A stretch of 32,338 nt of DNA from Paludibacter jiangxiensis (GCA_945870155.1 CAMBSB010000041.1:1-32338); one strand, 5' to 3'. Positions 14,746 through 23,620 are shown, numbered from the stretch's first letter. A program made the numbers and translations. The notes: generated from the sequence alone by a model not told the origin.

Positions 14746-14752
14746 TACAATT

Positions 14753-16246
14753 ATGGACAGATTATTTATTTTCGACACAACATTACGCGACGGCGAACAA
14801 GTTCCCGGATGCCAGTTAAATACCGTAGAAAAAATTCAAGTGGCTCGTGCTCTCGAAACTTTGGGTGTTGATGTTATTGAAGCTGGTTTCCCAATTTCAA
14901 GTCCCGGCGATTTTAATTCGGTAGTAGAAATTTCAAAAGCAGTTACATGGCCTACAATTTGCGCTTTGACACGCGGTGTACAAAAAGATATTGATGTGGC
15001 TGCTGACTCTCTCAAGTTTGCAAAGAATAAACGTATTCATACAGGAATAGGAACTTCTGAGTTTCATATTAAACATAAATTTAATTCTACTCAGGACGAA
15101 ATTCTTGAACGCGCAATTGCAGCCGTAAAACATGCCAAAAAGTATGTGGAAGATGTTGAATTTTATTGCGAGGATGCAGGACGAACCGATAATGTTTATT
15201 TGGCTCGTGTAGTTGAAGCGGTTATCAAAGCTGGTGCTACTGTGGTTAATATTCCAGATACAACAGGTTATTGTTTACCTTGGGAATATGGTGAAAAAAT
15301 TAAATTCTTGATGGAAAACGTGAAAGGTGTACACAATGCTGTAATATCTACACATTGCCACAATGACCTCGGCATGGCAACTGCCAATACCATGGCCGGA
15401 GTGCTTAACGGTGCGCGCCAGGTGGAAGTGACAATCAACGGCATTGGTGAACGTGCCGGAAACACTTCTTTGGAAGAAATTGCCATGATTCTGAAATGTC
15501 ATAAATCATTGGAGATTGAAACTCAAATTAATACACAGAAAATATATTCAACCAGCAGATTAGTTTCAGGATTGATGAATATGCCTGTGCAGGCAAATAA
15601 AGCCGTGGTTGGTCGCAATGCTTTTGCACATTCTTCGGGAATTCATCAAGATGGTGTATTGAAAAATCGCGAAAGTTATGAAATCATGGATCCTAAAGAT
15701 GTTGGTATTGATGAAAACTCTATAGTTTTAACTGCCCGCAGTGGACGTGCTGCTTTAAAACATCGTTTAAGTGTTTTAGGAGTGAATGTTGAAGGGGATC
15801 ATTTGGATAAAATTTATGAAGAATTTCTTAAATTAGCTGATAAAAAGAAAGATATAAATGATGACGATGTGCTTTTGCTAGCCGGAAAAGAACGTACAGA
15901 AAAACAACGCATACAAATTGACTATTTACAAGTAACTTCTGGAGTGGGAGTGAAGTCTGTAGCCAGTTTAGGTCTGTTAATTGCCGGAGAAAAATTTGAA
16001 GCAGCGGCATCAGGAAATGGTCCGGTTGATGCAGCTATCAAAGCATTGAAACAAATTATTAAACGTACCATGACTTTGCAGGAATTTACTATACAAGCTA
16101 TTAACAAAGGTAGCGATGATGTGGGTAAAGTTCACATGCAAGTGGAACATAATGGCGCAATTTATTATGGTTTTGGAGCAAATACCGATATTGTTGCAGC
16201 ATCAGTAGAAGCATATATCAATGCAATTAATAAGTTTGTGAAATAA
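14753..16246 (+). CDS. leuA: 2-isopropylmalate synthase
   Basis: This 497-residue enzyme condenses 2-ketoisovalerate with acetyl-CoA, the committed step of leucine synthesis. The catalytic TIM barrel starts with [17 protein letters not shown] (residues 5-21), the signature of the LeuA/homocitrate synthase family. The metal-binding [12 protein letters not shown] is near residue 201 and [14 protein letters not shown] near 226. The [15 protein letters not shown] block follows at about 289. The C-terminal regulatory (LeuA dimerisation) domain contains [16 protein letters not shown], so leucine feedback inhibition is expected. It is the first structural gene of leuA-leuC-leuD-cimA-leuB and lies behind the attenuator, with GC-rich words on both sides. 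Confidence 0.96.
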   Translation: MDRLFIFDTTLRDGEQVPGCQLNTVEKIQVARALETLGVDVIEAGFPISSPGDFNSVVEISKAVTWPTICALTRGVQKDIDVAADSLKFAKNKRIHTGIGTSEFHIKHKFNSTQDEILERAIAAVKHAKKYVEDVEFYCEDAGRTDNVYLARVVEAVIKAGATVVNIPDTTGYCLPWEYGEKIKFLMENVKGVHNAVISTHCHNDLGMATANTMAGVLNGARQVEVTINGIGERAGNTSLEEIAMILKCHKSLEIETQINTQKIYSTSRLVSGLMNMPVQANKAVVGRNAFAHSSGIHQDGVLKNRESYEIMDPKDVGIDENSIVLTARSGRAALKHRLSVLGVNVEGDHLDKIYEEFLKLADKKKDINDDDVLLLAGKERTEKQRIQIDYLQVTSGVGVKSVASLGLLIAGEKFEAAASGNGPVDAAIKALKQIIKRTMTLQEFTIQAINKGSDDVGKVHMQVEHNGAIYYGFGANTDIVAASVEAYINAINKFVK

Positions 16247-16250
16247 ATCT

Positions 16251-16275
16251 GCCCCCTAACCCCCTGAAGGGGGAA
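16251..16275. repeat. GC-rich intergenic word between leuA and leuC
   Basis: GCCCCCTAACCCCCTGAAGG then GGGAA, one of the best-preserved copies. It starts five bases after the leuA stop. Confidence 0.65.
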
Positions 16276-16326
16276 TAATGAGCAGTAAATAAATTTTTTA
16301 AAAATAGAAAAAAATCAAATAGAAAA

Positions 16327-17787
16327 ATGAATAATTCAGAGAATAATGATAAACGCTCCACAACTCCCCCTTCAGGGGTCTGGGGGGCAGGTAGGGCAAC
16401 TACCCTCTTTGATAAAATCTGGGATGCGCATGTCGTATCATCAGTCGAAAACGGTCCAACACAGTTGTATATAGATCGTCATTTTTGCCACGAAGTTACA
16501 AGTCCTCAGGCATTTAACGGACTTCGTACACGTGGGCTAAAAGTGTTTCGTCCTGAGTTAACAACAATGACGGCCGATCACAATACGCCTACAATCAATC
16601 AGGATCAACCTGTTCAGGATCCAATTTCTCGCAATCAGTTGGATACTTTTGCACAAAATGCAAACGACTTCAATATGCCCCTGTTTTACCCACTTGGTCA
16701 TATCAAAAATGGAGTTGTGCATATAATTGGACCTGAAAACGGTTTTACACATCCCGGCATGACAATAGTTTGTGGCGATAGTCACACTTCTACACATGGA
16801 GCTTTTGGAGCCATTGCTTTTGGTATTGGAACAAGTGAAGTGGAAATGGTTTTGGCTACGCAATGTGTGCTTCAGTCGCGCGCTAAAACTATGCGTATTA
16901 CTTTCAACGGTAAATTGAATGCCGGTGTAACTGCTAAAGATTTGGCACTTTACATGATTTCAAAACTCACTACAGGTGGTGCAACAGGATATTTTGTGGA
17001 ATATGCCGGCGAAGCAATCCGCAATCTTTCTATGGAAGAACGCATGACCGTTTGTAACCTTTCAATCGAAATGGGTGCACGTGGTGGACTTATTGCTCCT
17101 GACCAAACAACTTACGACTATGTTAAAGGTCGTGAGTTTGCTCCAAAAGGTGAAGAGTGGGACAAAAAATTAGCTTATTGGAAAACTTTGAAATCTGACG
17201 AAGGCGCAAAATTCGATAAGGAATTGGAATTTAATGCTGCTGATATTCAGCCCATGATTACTTACGGAACAAATCCGGGTATGGGAATGGGAATTACAGA
17301 CTCTATTCCTACTTTGGAATCGATAGATGAAGCCGGACGTATATCGTACCAGAAATCATTGGAATATATGGGATTGGAAGCTGGTGAAAAACTTGAAGGA
17401 AAAACCATTGACTATGTTTTCCTTGGAAGTTGTACCAATGGACGTATCGAGGATTTCCGTGTATTTGCCAATTATGTAAAAGGTAAAAAGAAAGCCGATA
17501 ATATAACAGCTTGGCTAGTACCGGGAAGTTGGATGGTAGAAAAACAAATCCGCGAAGAAGGTTTATATGAAATTCTTACAGAAGCCGGCTTTGCATTGCG
17601 TCAACCGGGTTGTTCGGCTTGTTTGGCTATGAATGATGATAAAGTTCCTGCAGGAAAATATGCAGTTTCAACTTCAAACCGTAACTTCGAAGGTCGTCAG
17701 GGTCCTGGAGCACGTACAATTTTGGCCGGTCCACTTGTTGCGGCAGCTGCTGCGGTAACAGGAAAAATTACTGATCCTCGTAATTAA
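16327..17787 (+). CDS. leuC: 3-isopropylmalate dehydratase, large subunit
   Basis: This is the 486-residue aconitase-family large subunit that, with LeuD, isomerises 2- to 3-isopropylmalate and should also act on citramalate. Family blocks are [14 protein letters not shown] (50-63), [20 protein letters not shown] (149-168) and [11 protein letters not shown] (367-377). Cluster cysteines are expected at Cys369, Cys429 and Cys432 ([11 protein letters not shown]). The conserved protein begins at [12 protein letters not shown] (residue 26). Residues 1-25 are extra, and residues 11-24 ([14 protein letters not shown]) are encoded by a GC-rich intergenic word lying in frame. No ATG occurs between the word and the conserved start, so translation through it seems obligatory unless a non-ATG start is used. 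It is followed 16 bases later by leuD. Confidence 0.95.
   Translation: MNNSENNDKRSTTPPSGVWGAGRATTLFDKIWDAHVVSSVENGPTQLYIDRHFCHEVTSPQAFNGLRTRGLKVFRPELTTMTADHNTPTINQDQPVQDPISRNQLDTFAQNANDFNMPLFYPLGHIKNGVVHIIGPENGFTHPGMTIVCGDSHTSTHGAFGAIAFGIGTSEVEMVLATQCVLQSRAKTMRITFNGKLNAGVTAKDLALYMISKLTTGGATGYFVEYAGEAIRNLSMEERMTVCNLSIEMGARGGLIAPDQTTYDYVKGREFAPKGEEWDKKLAYWKTLKSDEGAKFDKELEFNAADIQPMITYGTNPGMGMGITDSIPTLESIDEAGRISYQKSLEYMGLEAGEKLEGKTIDYVFLGSCTNGRIEDFRVFANYVKGKKKADNITAWLVPGSWMVEKQIREEGLYEILTEAGFALRQPGCSACLAMNDDKVPAGKYAVSTSNRNFEGRQGPGARTILAGPLVAAAAAVTGKITDPRN
16363..16390. repeat. GC-rich word inside the leuC coding region
   Basis: ACTCCCCCTTCAGGGGTCTG followed by GGGGGCAG is a typical copy in the orientation of the one before the MATE gene, but it lies within the leuC reading frame at codons 13-22. 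The protein outside this part is conserved, so the word looks like an insertion that extended the N-terminus without breaking the frame. Confidence 0.7.
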
Positions 17788-17803
17788 TAACAAAGAAAGA
17801 ACA

Positions 17804-18388
17804 ATGGAAAAATTCATTAAATTAACTTCAACAGTTGTTCCACTTCCAATTGAAAATGTGGATACTGATCAGATTATACCTGCACGCTTCTTGAAAGCAA
17901 CAGACAAAAATGGTTTTGGTGACAATCTTTTTGCCGACTGGCGTTATAACAAAGATGGCAGCCCTAAAGCCGACTTCGTATTAAATAATGCCCTTTATAG
18001 CGGTTCTATACTAGTGGCTGGAAAAAACTTCGGTTCAGGTTCAAGTCGTGAACATGCGGCCTGGGCTATAGATGGTTACGGATTTAAAGTAATAGTATCA
18101 AGCTTTTTTGCTGATATTTTTCAAAATAATGCATTGAACAATGGTGTGTTACCGGTTGTTGTTTCTGTTGAATTTTTGGCTGAGATTTTTGCTTGTGTAA
18201 ATGCAGATGCTAAATCAACATTAACTATAGATCTTCAAAACCAAACAATAACAAATAATGTTTCTGGAAATTCAGAAACATTTGCCATAAATGCTTACAA
18301 AAAAGAATGTTTGCTGAATGGACTCGATGATATTGATTATCTGTTGAGCAAAAAAGCACAAATCGAAGCATACGAAGCTGCAAGATAA
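17804..18388 (+). CDS. leuD: 3-isopropylmalate dehydratase, small subunit
   Basis: This 194-residue partner of LeuC carries the swivelling domain that completes the active site. Early residues [17 protein letters not shown] (15-31) and the substrate-binding block [17 protein letters not shown] (73-89) are diagnostic; the Ser-Ser-Arg-Glu-His string contacts substrate in the family. Length is typical (about 190-200). It lies 16 bases after leuC, so the two are expected to be made together. Downstream is a perfect 13-bp hairpin separating it from cimA. There is no sign of truncation. Confidence 0.96.
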   Translation: MEKFIKLTSTVVPLPIENVDTDQIIPARFLKATDKNGFGDNLFADWRYNKDGSPKADFVLNNALYSGSILVAGKNFGSGSSREHAAWAIDGYGFKVIVSSFFADIFQNNALNNGVLPVVVSVEFLAEIFACVNADAKSTLTIDLQNQTITNNVSGNSETFAINAYKKECLLNGLDDIDYLLSKKAQIEAYEAAR

Positions 18389-18399
18389 TTTTCTCTTTT

Positions 18400-18433
18400 A
18401 ACTTTTCCAAAGTTCCAAAACTTTGGAAAAGTT
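18400..18433 (+). promoter_or_regulatory. Intercistronic hairpin between leuD and cimA
   Basis: AACTTTTCCAAAG (18400-18412) pairs perfectly with CTTTGGAAAAGTT (18421-18433) over an 8-base loop. No T-run follows, so it is unlikely to terminate; it ends 21 bases before the cimA ATG. It could be an RNA processing or stability element, or could tune cimA translation relative to leuCD. Confidence 0.6.
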
Positions 18434-18454
18434 ATAAATAAAAAATTGAAATTT

Positions 18455-19987
18455 ATGATTGAAATAATGGATACCACACTCCGCGATGGAGAACAGACAT
18501 CGGGAGTATCTTTTGCACCACAGGAAAAATTAAGCATTGCACGGCTGCTACTCGAAGAGTTGGGAGTTGATCGCATTGAGATTGCTTCTGCTCGAATTTC
18601 ACAAGGTGAGTTTAATTCTGTTAAGAAAGTTTCGGATTGGGCTCGTGAACACGGACATATTCATAAAGTTGAAGTGCTGGGTTTTGTCGACGATAGAAAT
18701 TCGCTGAATTGGATGAAAGATGCCGGTTGTGAAGTGTTGAACTTATTGTGTAAAGGGTCAGAGAATCATTGTATTTATCAACTTAAAAAAACACCCGACG
18801 AACATATTGCTGACATAAAAAATGTGTTGGCCAATGCACGTGAAATGGGAATTAAGGTAAATATTTATCTCGAAGATTGGTCAAATGGTATGCGTAATTC
18901 GGAAGATTACGTTTATTATGTTGTTGAAAATCTGCGACATGAATCTATCATGCGTTTTATGTTACCGGATACTTTGGGTGTATTAAATCCAACGGAAACA
19001 GGTGATTATTGCAAACGTATGATACAACATTTTCCCGATTTACATTTCGATTTTCATGCACATAACGATTATGATTTAGCTGTTGCCAATGTATTTGAGG
19101 CCGTAAAAGCCGGTGTACACGGTATACATGTAACCATCAATGGATTGGGCGAAAGAGCAGGAAATGCTCCATTGTCGAGTGTCGTTGCGGTTTTGCACGA
19201 TCAATTGAAACATAAAACCAAAATTAAGGAGTCAAAAATTAATTCAGTTAGTCGATTGGTTGAATCTTATGCAGGAGTGCGCATTCCTGCCAACAAACCG
19301 GTAATTGGCGATTATGTTTTTACACAAGTGGCTGGTATACATGCCGATGGTGATAATAAGAAAAATCTATATTATAATGATCTTTTGCCCGAACGTTTTG
19401 GGCGTGAACGACTATATGCACTAGGTAAAGCATCAGGTAAAGCAACTATCCTTAAAAATCTTCAACAATTGGGCATAGAGCTCGATAATGAAATGATGCA
19501 AAAAGTTACAGCACGGGTTATCGAATTAGGAGATAAAAAAGAAATGATTACGCTGGACGAATTGCCATATATTGTTTCGGATGTTATAAAAAGTGAGCAG
19601 GAAGATCAGTTAATTAAAATATTGAACTATTCGCTGTCGGTAACGCAAGGTTTACGACCTATGGCCAATGTCAAGATGGAAATAAACGGTGAAGTTTTCG
19701 AACAATCGGCTTCGGGCGATGGGCAGTACAATGCTATATCTAAAGCCATGTACAAGATTTATAAAAAACAAAACAAACCAACCCCGGAATTAATTGATTA
19801 TCAGGTAGTCATACCTCCAGGCGGAAAGACAGATGCGATAGTACAAACTATTATCACCTGGCAATTTGATGGTAAAGTTTTTAAAACAAGAGGCTTGGAT
19901 GGCGACCAAACTGTTGCTGCACTCAAAGCTACTGAGAAAATGTTGAATATAATTGAGACAAACAATATTCCTACAAAACAAGGTTAA
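18455..19987 (+). CDS. cimA: Citramalate synthase (LeuA-like)
   Basis: This is a second LeuA/homocitrate-synthase-family enzyme of 510 residues from the ATG at 18455; a TTG at 18446 in the same frame is less likely. Blocks are [82 protein letters not shown] and a C-terminal regulatory domain with SASGDGQYNAISKAM and IPPGGKTDAIVQT. From memory these follow the characterised Leptospira citramalate synthase far more closely than LeuA, including the Tyr in NIYLEDWSNG and the LNLL stretch near the pyruvate pocket. It would condense pyruvate with acetyl-CoA to (R)-citramalate, which LeuCD and LeuB convert to 2-ketobutyrate for isoleucine. The alternative is an isopropylmalate synthase paralogue. 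Confidence 0.82.
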   Translation: MIEIMDTTLRDGEQTSGVSFAPQEKLSIARLLLEELGVDRIEIASARISQGEFNSVKKVSDWAREHGHIHKVEVLGFVDDRNSLNWMKDAGCEVLNLLCKGSENHCIYQLKKTPDEHIADIKNVLANAREMGIKVNIYLEDWSNGMRNSEDYVYYVVENLRHESIMRFMLPDTLGVLNPTETGDYCKRMIQHFPDLHFDFHAHNDYDLAVANVFEAVKAGVHGIHVTINGLGERAGNAPLSSVVAVLHDQLKHKTKIKESKINSVSRLVESYAGVRIPANKPVIGDYVFTQVAGIHADGDNKKNLYYNDLLPERFGRERLYALGKASGKATILKNLQQLGIELDNEMMQKVTARVIELGDKKEMITLDELPYIVSDVIKSEQEDQLIKILNYSLSVTQGLRPMANVKMEINGEVFEQSASGDGQYNAISKAMYKIYKKQNKPTPELIDYQVVIPPGGKTDAIVQTIITWQFDGKVFKTRGLDGDQTVAALKATEKMLNIIETNNIPTKQG

Positions 19988-20058
19988 GTATTTGCATTAA
20001 ACATTTTTTCCATTAAGAATTTTGAGTTGAAAATAAAATTTTAAAACATAATAAATCA

Positions 20059-21135
20059 ATGAGTAAAACATTAAATCTGGCAGTTTTGCCTGGTGATGGT
20101 ATCGGACCTGAAATTGTAGAACAAGCTTTAAATGTAACAAAGGCAGTTTGCCAGAAATTTGGTCATTTATTAACTTATGAGTATGCCATTGTTGGTGCTT
20201 GTGCCATAGATGCAGTGGGTGAACCTTATCCAAAAAGTACACATGAACTTTGTATGAAATCTGATGCGGTGCTTTTCGGTGCTATTGGCAATCCAAAATA
20301 TGATAACGACCCTTCTGCCAAAGTTCGTCCTGAACAAGGATTGTTAAAAATGCGCAAAGATTTAGGTCTTTATGCCAATATTCGTCCGGTTACAACTTTT
20401 CCTTCACTGATACACAAATCACCACTTCGTGCCGATTTAGTTGATGGTGCCGATTTTATGTGTATACGTGAGTTGACTGGCGGGATGTATTTCGGACGAC
20501 CACAGGGTAGGAGTGAGGATGGCAATACTGCTTACGATACTTGCGTTTACACGCGTGAAGAAGTAGAACGTATTCTTCATTTAGCTTATAAATATGCCGG
20601 ACAACGTAATAAAAAAGTAACCATTGTTGATAAAGCAAATGTTTTGGCAACTTCACGTCTTTGGCGTCAGATAGGTCAGGAAATTGCACCTCAATATCCT
20701 GAAATTGAGACAGAATTTATGTTTGTTGACAATGCAGCTATGCGTATAATTCAGTGGCCAAAAAGTTTTGATGTGTTGGTAACTGAGAATTTATTTGGAG
20801 ATATATTGACAGATGAGGCTTCAGTAATCACAGGTTCTTTGGGTATGCTACCTTCGGCATCTGTAGGTATTCATACATCAGTTTTTGAGCCGATACATGG
20901 TTCGTATCCTCAGGCTGCCGGTAAAAACATCGCCAATCCTTTAGCTACCATTCTTTCGGCAGCATTGATGTTTGAGTATGCCTTTGGTATGATGGAAGAA
21001 GGTGCGTTAATACGTGAAGCGGTGGCTGCCAGCATGGATGCCAATGTGGTAACTGAAGATATTGCCGATAATGCAAAAGCTTATTCCACTTCGGAAGTAG
21101 GTGAGTGGATAGTTAATTATATCAACAAGAAGTAA
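20059..21135 (+). CDS. leuB: 3-isopropylmalate dehydrogenase
   Basis: This 358-residue enzyme oxidises and decarboxylates 3-isopropylmalate to 2-ketoisocaproate with NAD+. The start [18 protein letters not shown] (residues 7-24) and the substrate segment [11 protein letters not shown] (about 137-147) are diagnostic of the IMDH/ICDH family. The metal-site region is [28 protein letters not shown], with the Asp residues that bind Mg/Mn, and [20 protein letters not shown] follows. It closes the operon 71 bases after cimA. If cimA is a citramalate synthase, LeuB would also process the methylmalate intermediate. No terminator is immediately downstream; the candidate is at 21442-21471. Confidence 0.96.
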   Translation: MSKTLNLAVLPGDGIGPEIVEQALNVTKAVCQKFGHLLTYEYAIVGACAIDAVGEPYPKSTHELCMKSDAVLFGAIGNPKYDNDPSAKVRPEQGLLKMRKDLGLYANIRPVTTFPSLIHKSPLRADLVDGADFMCIRELTGGMYFGRPQGRSEDGNTAYDTCVYTREEVERILHLAYKYAGQRNKKVTIVDKANVLATSRLWRQIGQEIAPQYPEIETEFMFVDNAAMRIIQWPKSFDVLVTENLFGDILTDEASVITGSLGMLPSASVGIHTSVFEPIHGSYPQAAGKNIANPLATILSAALMFEYAFGMMEEGALIREAVAASMDANVVTEDIADNAKAYSTSEVGEWIVNYINKK

Positions 21136-21150
21136 TAAATATTTCTTAGA

Positions 21151-21183
21151 TACTCAGCCCCCCTGCCCCCTGAAGGGGGAGTT
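21151..21183. repeat. GC-rich word, left arm of 33-bp inverted repeat
   Basis: TACTCAGCCCCCC-TG-CCCCC then TGAAGGGGGAGTT. It is 31/33 identical to the reverse complement of 21596-21628, differing only at the central TG. The inner CCCCCTGAAGGGGG part is also a small hairpin of its own. Confidence 0.75.
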
Positions 21184-21306
21184 TTGGTGCGTTTTTCAAT
21201 ATTAAAACAATTTTTAAATATCAATTTATGACAGTTTAAATGTCATTTTAATTTGAAGTTTAAAAAAAGTCATTATTCTGGAATATTAAAAGCAGTGCTG
21301 AGTTAA

Positions 21307-21337
21307 TTACGAAAGCTTACACATTTACGAAAGCTTA
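21307..21337. repeat. 13-base direct repeat TTACGAAAGCTTA
   Basis: Identical copies are at 21307-21319 and 21325-21337, 18 bases apart. They could be a tandem protein-binding site. No nearby promoter is identified. Confidence 0.5.
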
Positions 21338-21441
21338 TATTTTTCTAACACATCGTGATTTTTAGGCAGGTGAAAGTTCAGACTTTAGTTAATGAAGTAT
21401 TTACGAGATAATGACTTGCAAAATTATTATAAATAAATAAT

Positions 21442-21471
21442 ACGAATTGGAATTTACCGGTTCGTTTTTTT
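21442..21471 (+). terminator. Intrinsic terminator downstream of the leu operon
   Basis: ACGAATTGG (21442-21450) pairs with CCGGTTCGT (21457-21465), including two G-U pairs, over the loop AATTTA, then seven T (21465-21471). It lies about 305 bases after leuB and would end leu operon readthrough before the MATE gene. Confidence 0.7.
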
Positions 21472-21595
21472 GTTACAACTCATCATCAATAATTTGCTTG
21501 TAAGTGCGATTTTGATATTAAAATTGATAGTTTTTTATTCTAAATGTATTAAAAAAGTGCCTGAAGCAACAAATTAATCTTGGCAAACGCTTCTG

Positions 21596-21628
21596 AACTC
21601 CCCCTTCAGGGGGTTGGGGGGCTGAGTA
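21596..21628. repeat. GC-rich word, right arm of 33-bp inverted repeat
   Basis: AACTCCCCCTTCAGGGGG then TTGGGGGGCTGAGTA. It is the inverted partner of 21151-21183, with 412 bases between the arms. Confidence 0.75.
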
Positions 21629-21737
21629 CTTACGTTTTTTATGCTTTCAATTGAGTGGAAAATAAACATTCACTGTGTTTTATTTGTTCTGCTTTAGTTC
21701 AATTTTATTTGTTAATTCTAACCCCAAATTTTTGATT

Positions 21738-23060
21738 GTGAATTCTACAAAAAACATTTTAAAGATAACATATCCAATAATTTTAACTTTAGTTGCGCAA
21801 AATGTAATTAATGTAACTGATACTGCATTTCTGGGCCGTGTTAGTGAAGTTGCTTTGGGTGCTTCGGCTATTGCAGGTGTGTTTTATCTAGCTGTTTTTA
21901 TGGTTGGATTTGGTTTTAGTCAGGGTGTACAGATTTTGATTGGACGCAGAAATGGTGAAAAGAATTACAGCCAGATTGGAACTATTTTTAATAATGGTTT
22001 GATATTTAATGGATTCTTTTCTATAGTGCTATTTGTAGCTTCTATTTATGGAATGCCACATTTAATGAAATTTCTAGTTAGTTCTGATCATATTTATGTT
22101 GCAACTTTGCAATACCTCGATTGGCGAATTTATGGTTATATATTTGTGTTTTTGGGTGTTATTTTTCGTAGTTTATATGTAGGAATTACTGAAACACGTA
22201 TTCTTACTATTTCTGCAATTATTACCGCTTTAACTAATATTGTGCTCGATTATTTATTGATATTCGGCAAGTTTGGTTTTCCTAAAATGGGGATAGAAGG
22301 TGCTGCCTTGGCATCAGTAATTGCAGAAGCAGCATCTTTGGCTTATCTAATAATTCATACCTTACTTTATACCGATTGTGAAAAATATGGAATATTTAAA
22401 TGGGTAAAAATTGATTTTAAAGCTATTGCTCAGATACTTAATATTTCAATATTCATTATGTTTCAGTTCTTTATATCCATTTCTACCTGGTTCTTGTTTT
22501 TTATTTTTATCGAACGAATGGGCGAAAGGCAATTAGCAGTTACAAATATTGGTCGAAGCATGTATATTTTATTGATGATACCCGCTTCGGCTTTGGCTAC
22601 AACTGCTAGTACATTGGTTAGTAATATGATAGGTGCTGGGCATAAAAATTTAGTAATCAAAACGATTAATAAGATTATTAGAATAGGTATTATTTCTGTA
22701 AGTCCTATGCTTATATTTGCTTTCTTTTATCCTGAGATTTTTGCCCATATTTACACTGACGATCATAGCTTAATGTTAGCTTCAATTCCTGTTATTAAAG
22801 TTGTATCTATTGCCATATTGTTTTTTACTGTCTCCAATATTATTATCAGCAGCGTATCAGGTACGGGAAATACCAGAATTGTTTTTTATATGGAAGTTGT
22901 AACACTCTTTATGTACATTTCGTATGTATATTTTACAGCTATCATTCATCCTCAGCCTGTTGCTATTGTTTGGATGTCAGAATTTGTTTATTGGACCTCT
23001 ATTGGTGGGCTAGGATTTTGGTATTTGATGAAAGGAAATTGGAGAGACAAAGAAATTTAA
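21738..23060 (+). CDS. MATE-family efflux transporter
   Basis: This is an integral membrane protein with about 12 membrane segments, 441 residues from my chosen start. The conserved start of the DinF-like/MATE family is visible as ILKITYPIILTLVAQNVINVTDTAFLG, followed by GASAIAG and GFSQGVQILIGRRNGEKN. The second half repeats the pattern (NIGRSMYILLMIPASALATTASTLVSNMIGAG). Members export cationic drugs or metabolites using Na+ or H+. No ATG is available: the frame opens with GTG at 21675, then TTG 21732 and GTG 21738. I chose the GTG at 21738 because it puts family-conserved sequence directly after the start. Residues upstream of it are hydrophobic but not family-like. The substrate is unknown. 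Confidence 0.85.
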   Translation: MNSTKNILKITYPIILTLVAQNVINVTDTAFLGRVSEVALGASAIAGVFYLAVFMVGFGFSQGVQILIGRRNGEKNYSQIGTIFNNGLIFNGFFSIVLFVASIYGMPHLMKFLVSSDHIYVATLQYLDWRIYGYIFVFLGVIFRSLYVGITETRILTISAIITALTNIVLDYLLIFGKFGFPKMGIEGAALASVIAEAASLAYLIIHTLLYTDCEKYGIFKWVKIDFKAIAQILNISIFIMFQFFISISTWFLFFIFIERMGERQLAVTNIGRSMYILLMIPASALATTASTLVSNMIGAGHKNLVIKTINKIIRIGIISVSPMLIFAFFYPEIFAHIYTDDHSLMLASIPVIKVVSIAILFFTVSNIIISSVSGTGNTRIVFYMEVVTLFMYISYVYFTAIIHPQPVAIVWMSEFVYWTSIGGLGFWYLMKGNWRDKEI

Positions 23061-23217
23061 TTGTTGATAAGAGTATTTTAAGTTATATTTACGACATATT
23101 AATCAAATTTGAAAATTATACACAAATTCCTGGACTGCAATTTAAACCTTTTGTTAATGCTATAGTCAAAGATAAATCAAAAATTAATTATTCACTCAAA
23201 TTTAAAATTAAATGTTT

Positions 23218-23607
23218 ATGAAAAAGTATGTAATTTCCTTATTCTCAGTATTATTTATGTTTGTAATGGTTTGTAAAGCCCAACAGCCTACGGGTCCTCA
23301 AAAACCTAAGGGTCCAAGTATTGAAAATAGAGTAGATAAAATGGCAACCGATTTGGGTCTAAGTGAAGTAGAAAAATCAGCATTAAAAGATTTGTTGACA
23401 AAACAAGATGCTGATATTAAGAAGTTTAGGGCTGAAAACGATAAGGATAGTCCGGAATTTAAAAATAAATATAAAGAATTCCGTAAATCTCAAGAAGCTG
23501 AATTGAAAACAACATTAGGAGAAGAAAAATTCAATAAATGGCAAACTATTCGTGCTGAAATGAGAAAAAATACAGAGCAGAAACCAGGTGCTCCTGCATT
23601 ACCATAA
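23218..23607 (+). CDS. Small secreted Spy/CpxP-like protein
   Basis: I start at the second ATG (23218), which directly begins a signal peptide, MKKYVISLFSVLFMFVMVCKA, with likely cleavage before QQPTG; the ATG at 23212 adds only two residues. The mature protein has about 108 residues, is highly charged and helical (ENRVDKMATDLGLSEVEKSALKDLL, KFRAENDKDSPEFKNKYKEFRKSQEAELKTTLGEEKFNKW), and has a Pro/Gly-rich tail. Short periplasmic helical proteins of this layout resemble the Spy/CpxP chaperone group common in Bacteroidota, although the LTxxQ signature is not exact. It would act in the periplasm. A strong terminator follows. The 150-base upstream spacer shows no clear promoter. Confidence 0.75.
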   Translation: MKKYVISLFSVLFMFVMVCKAQQPTGPQKPKGPSIENRVDKMATDLGLSEVEKSALKDLLTKQDADIKKFRAENDKDSPEFKNKYKEFRKSQEAELKTTLGEEKFNKWQTIRAEMRKNTEQKPGAPALP

Positions 23608-23620
23608 TTGTTTAGGATTT

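Larger units (their letters stand above)
21136..21737. other. Spacer between leuB and the MATE gene
   Basis: There is no gene in these 600 bases. It contains two GC-rich words that form a long inverted repeat (21151-21183 and 21596-21628), a small hairpin (ATGACA/TGTCAT, 21228-21246), a 13-base direct repeat (21307-21337) and a terminator (21442-21471). Confidence 0.55.

Noticed and set aside
18446-18454. TTG start for cimA
   Set aside because: An ATG three codons later gives a natural family start and needs no rare start codon.
21675-21737. GTG start adding 21 residues to the MATE protein
   Set aside because: The added segment is not conserved in the family; later GTG places the conserved ILKITYPIILTLVAQ close to the start. 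It remains possible.
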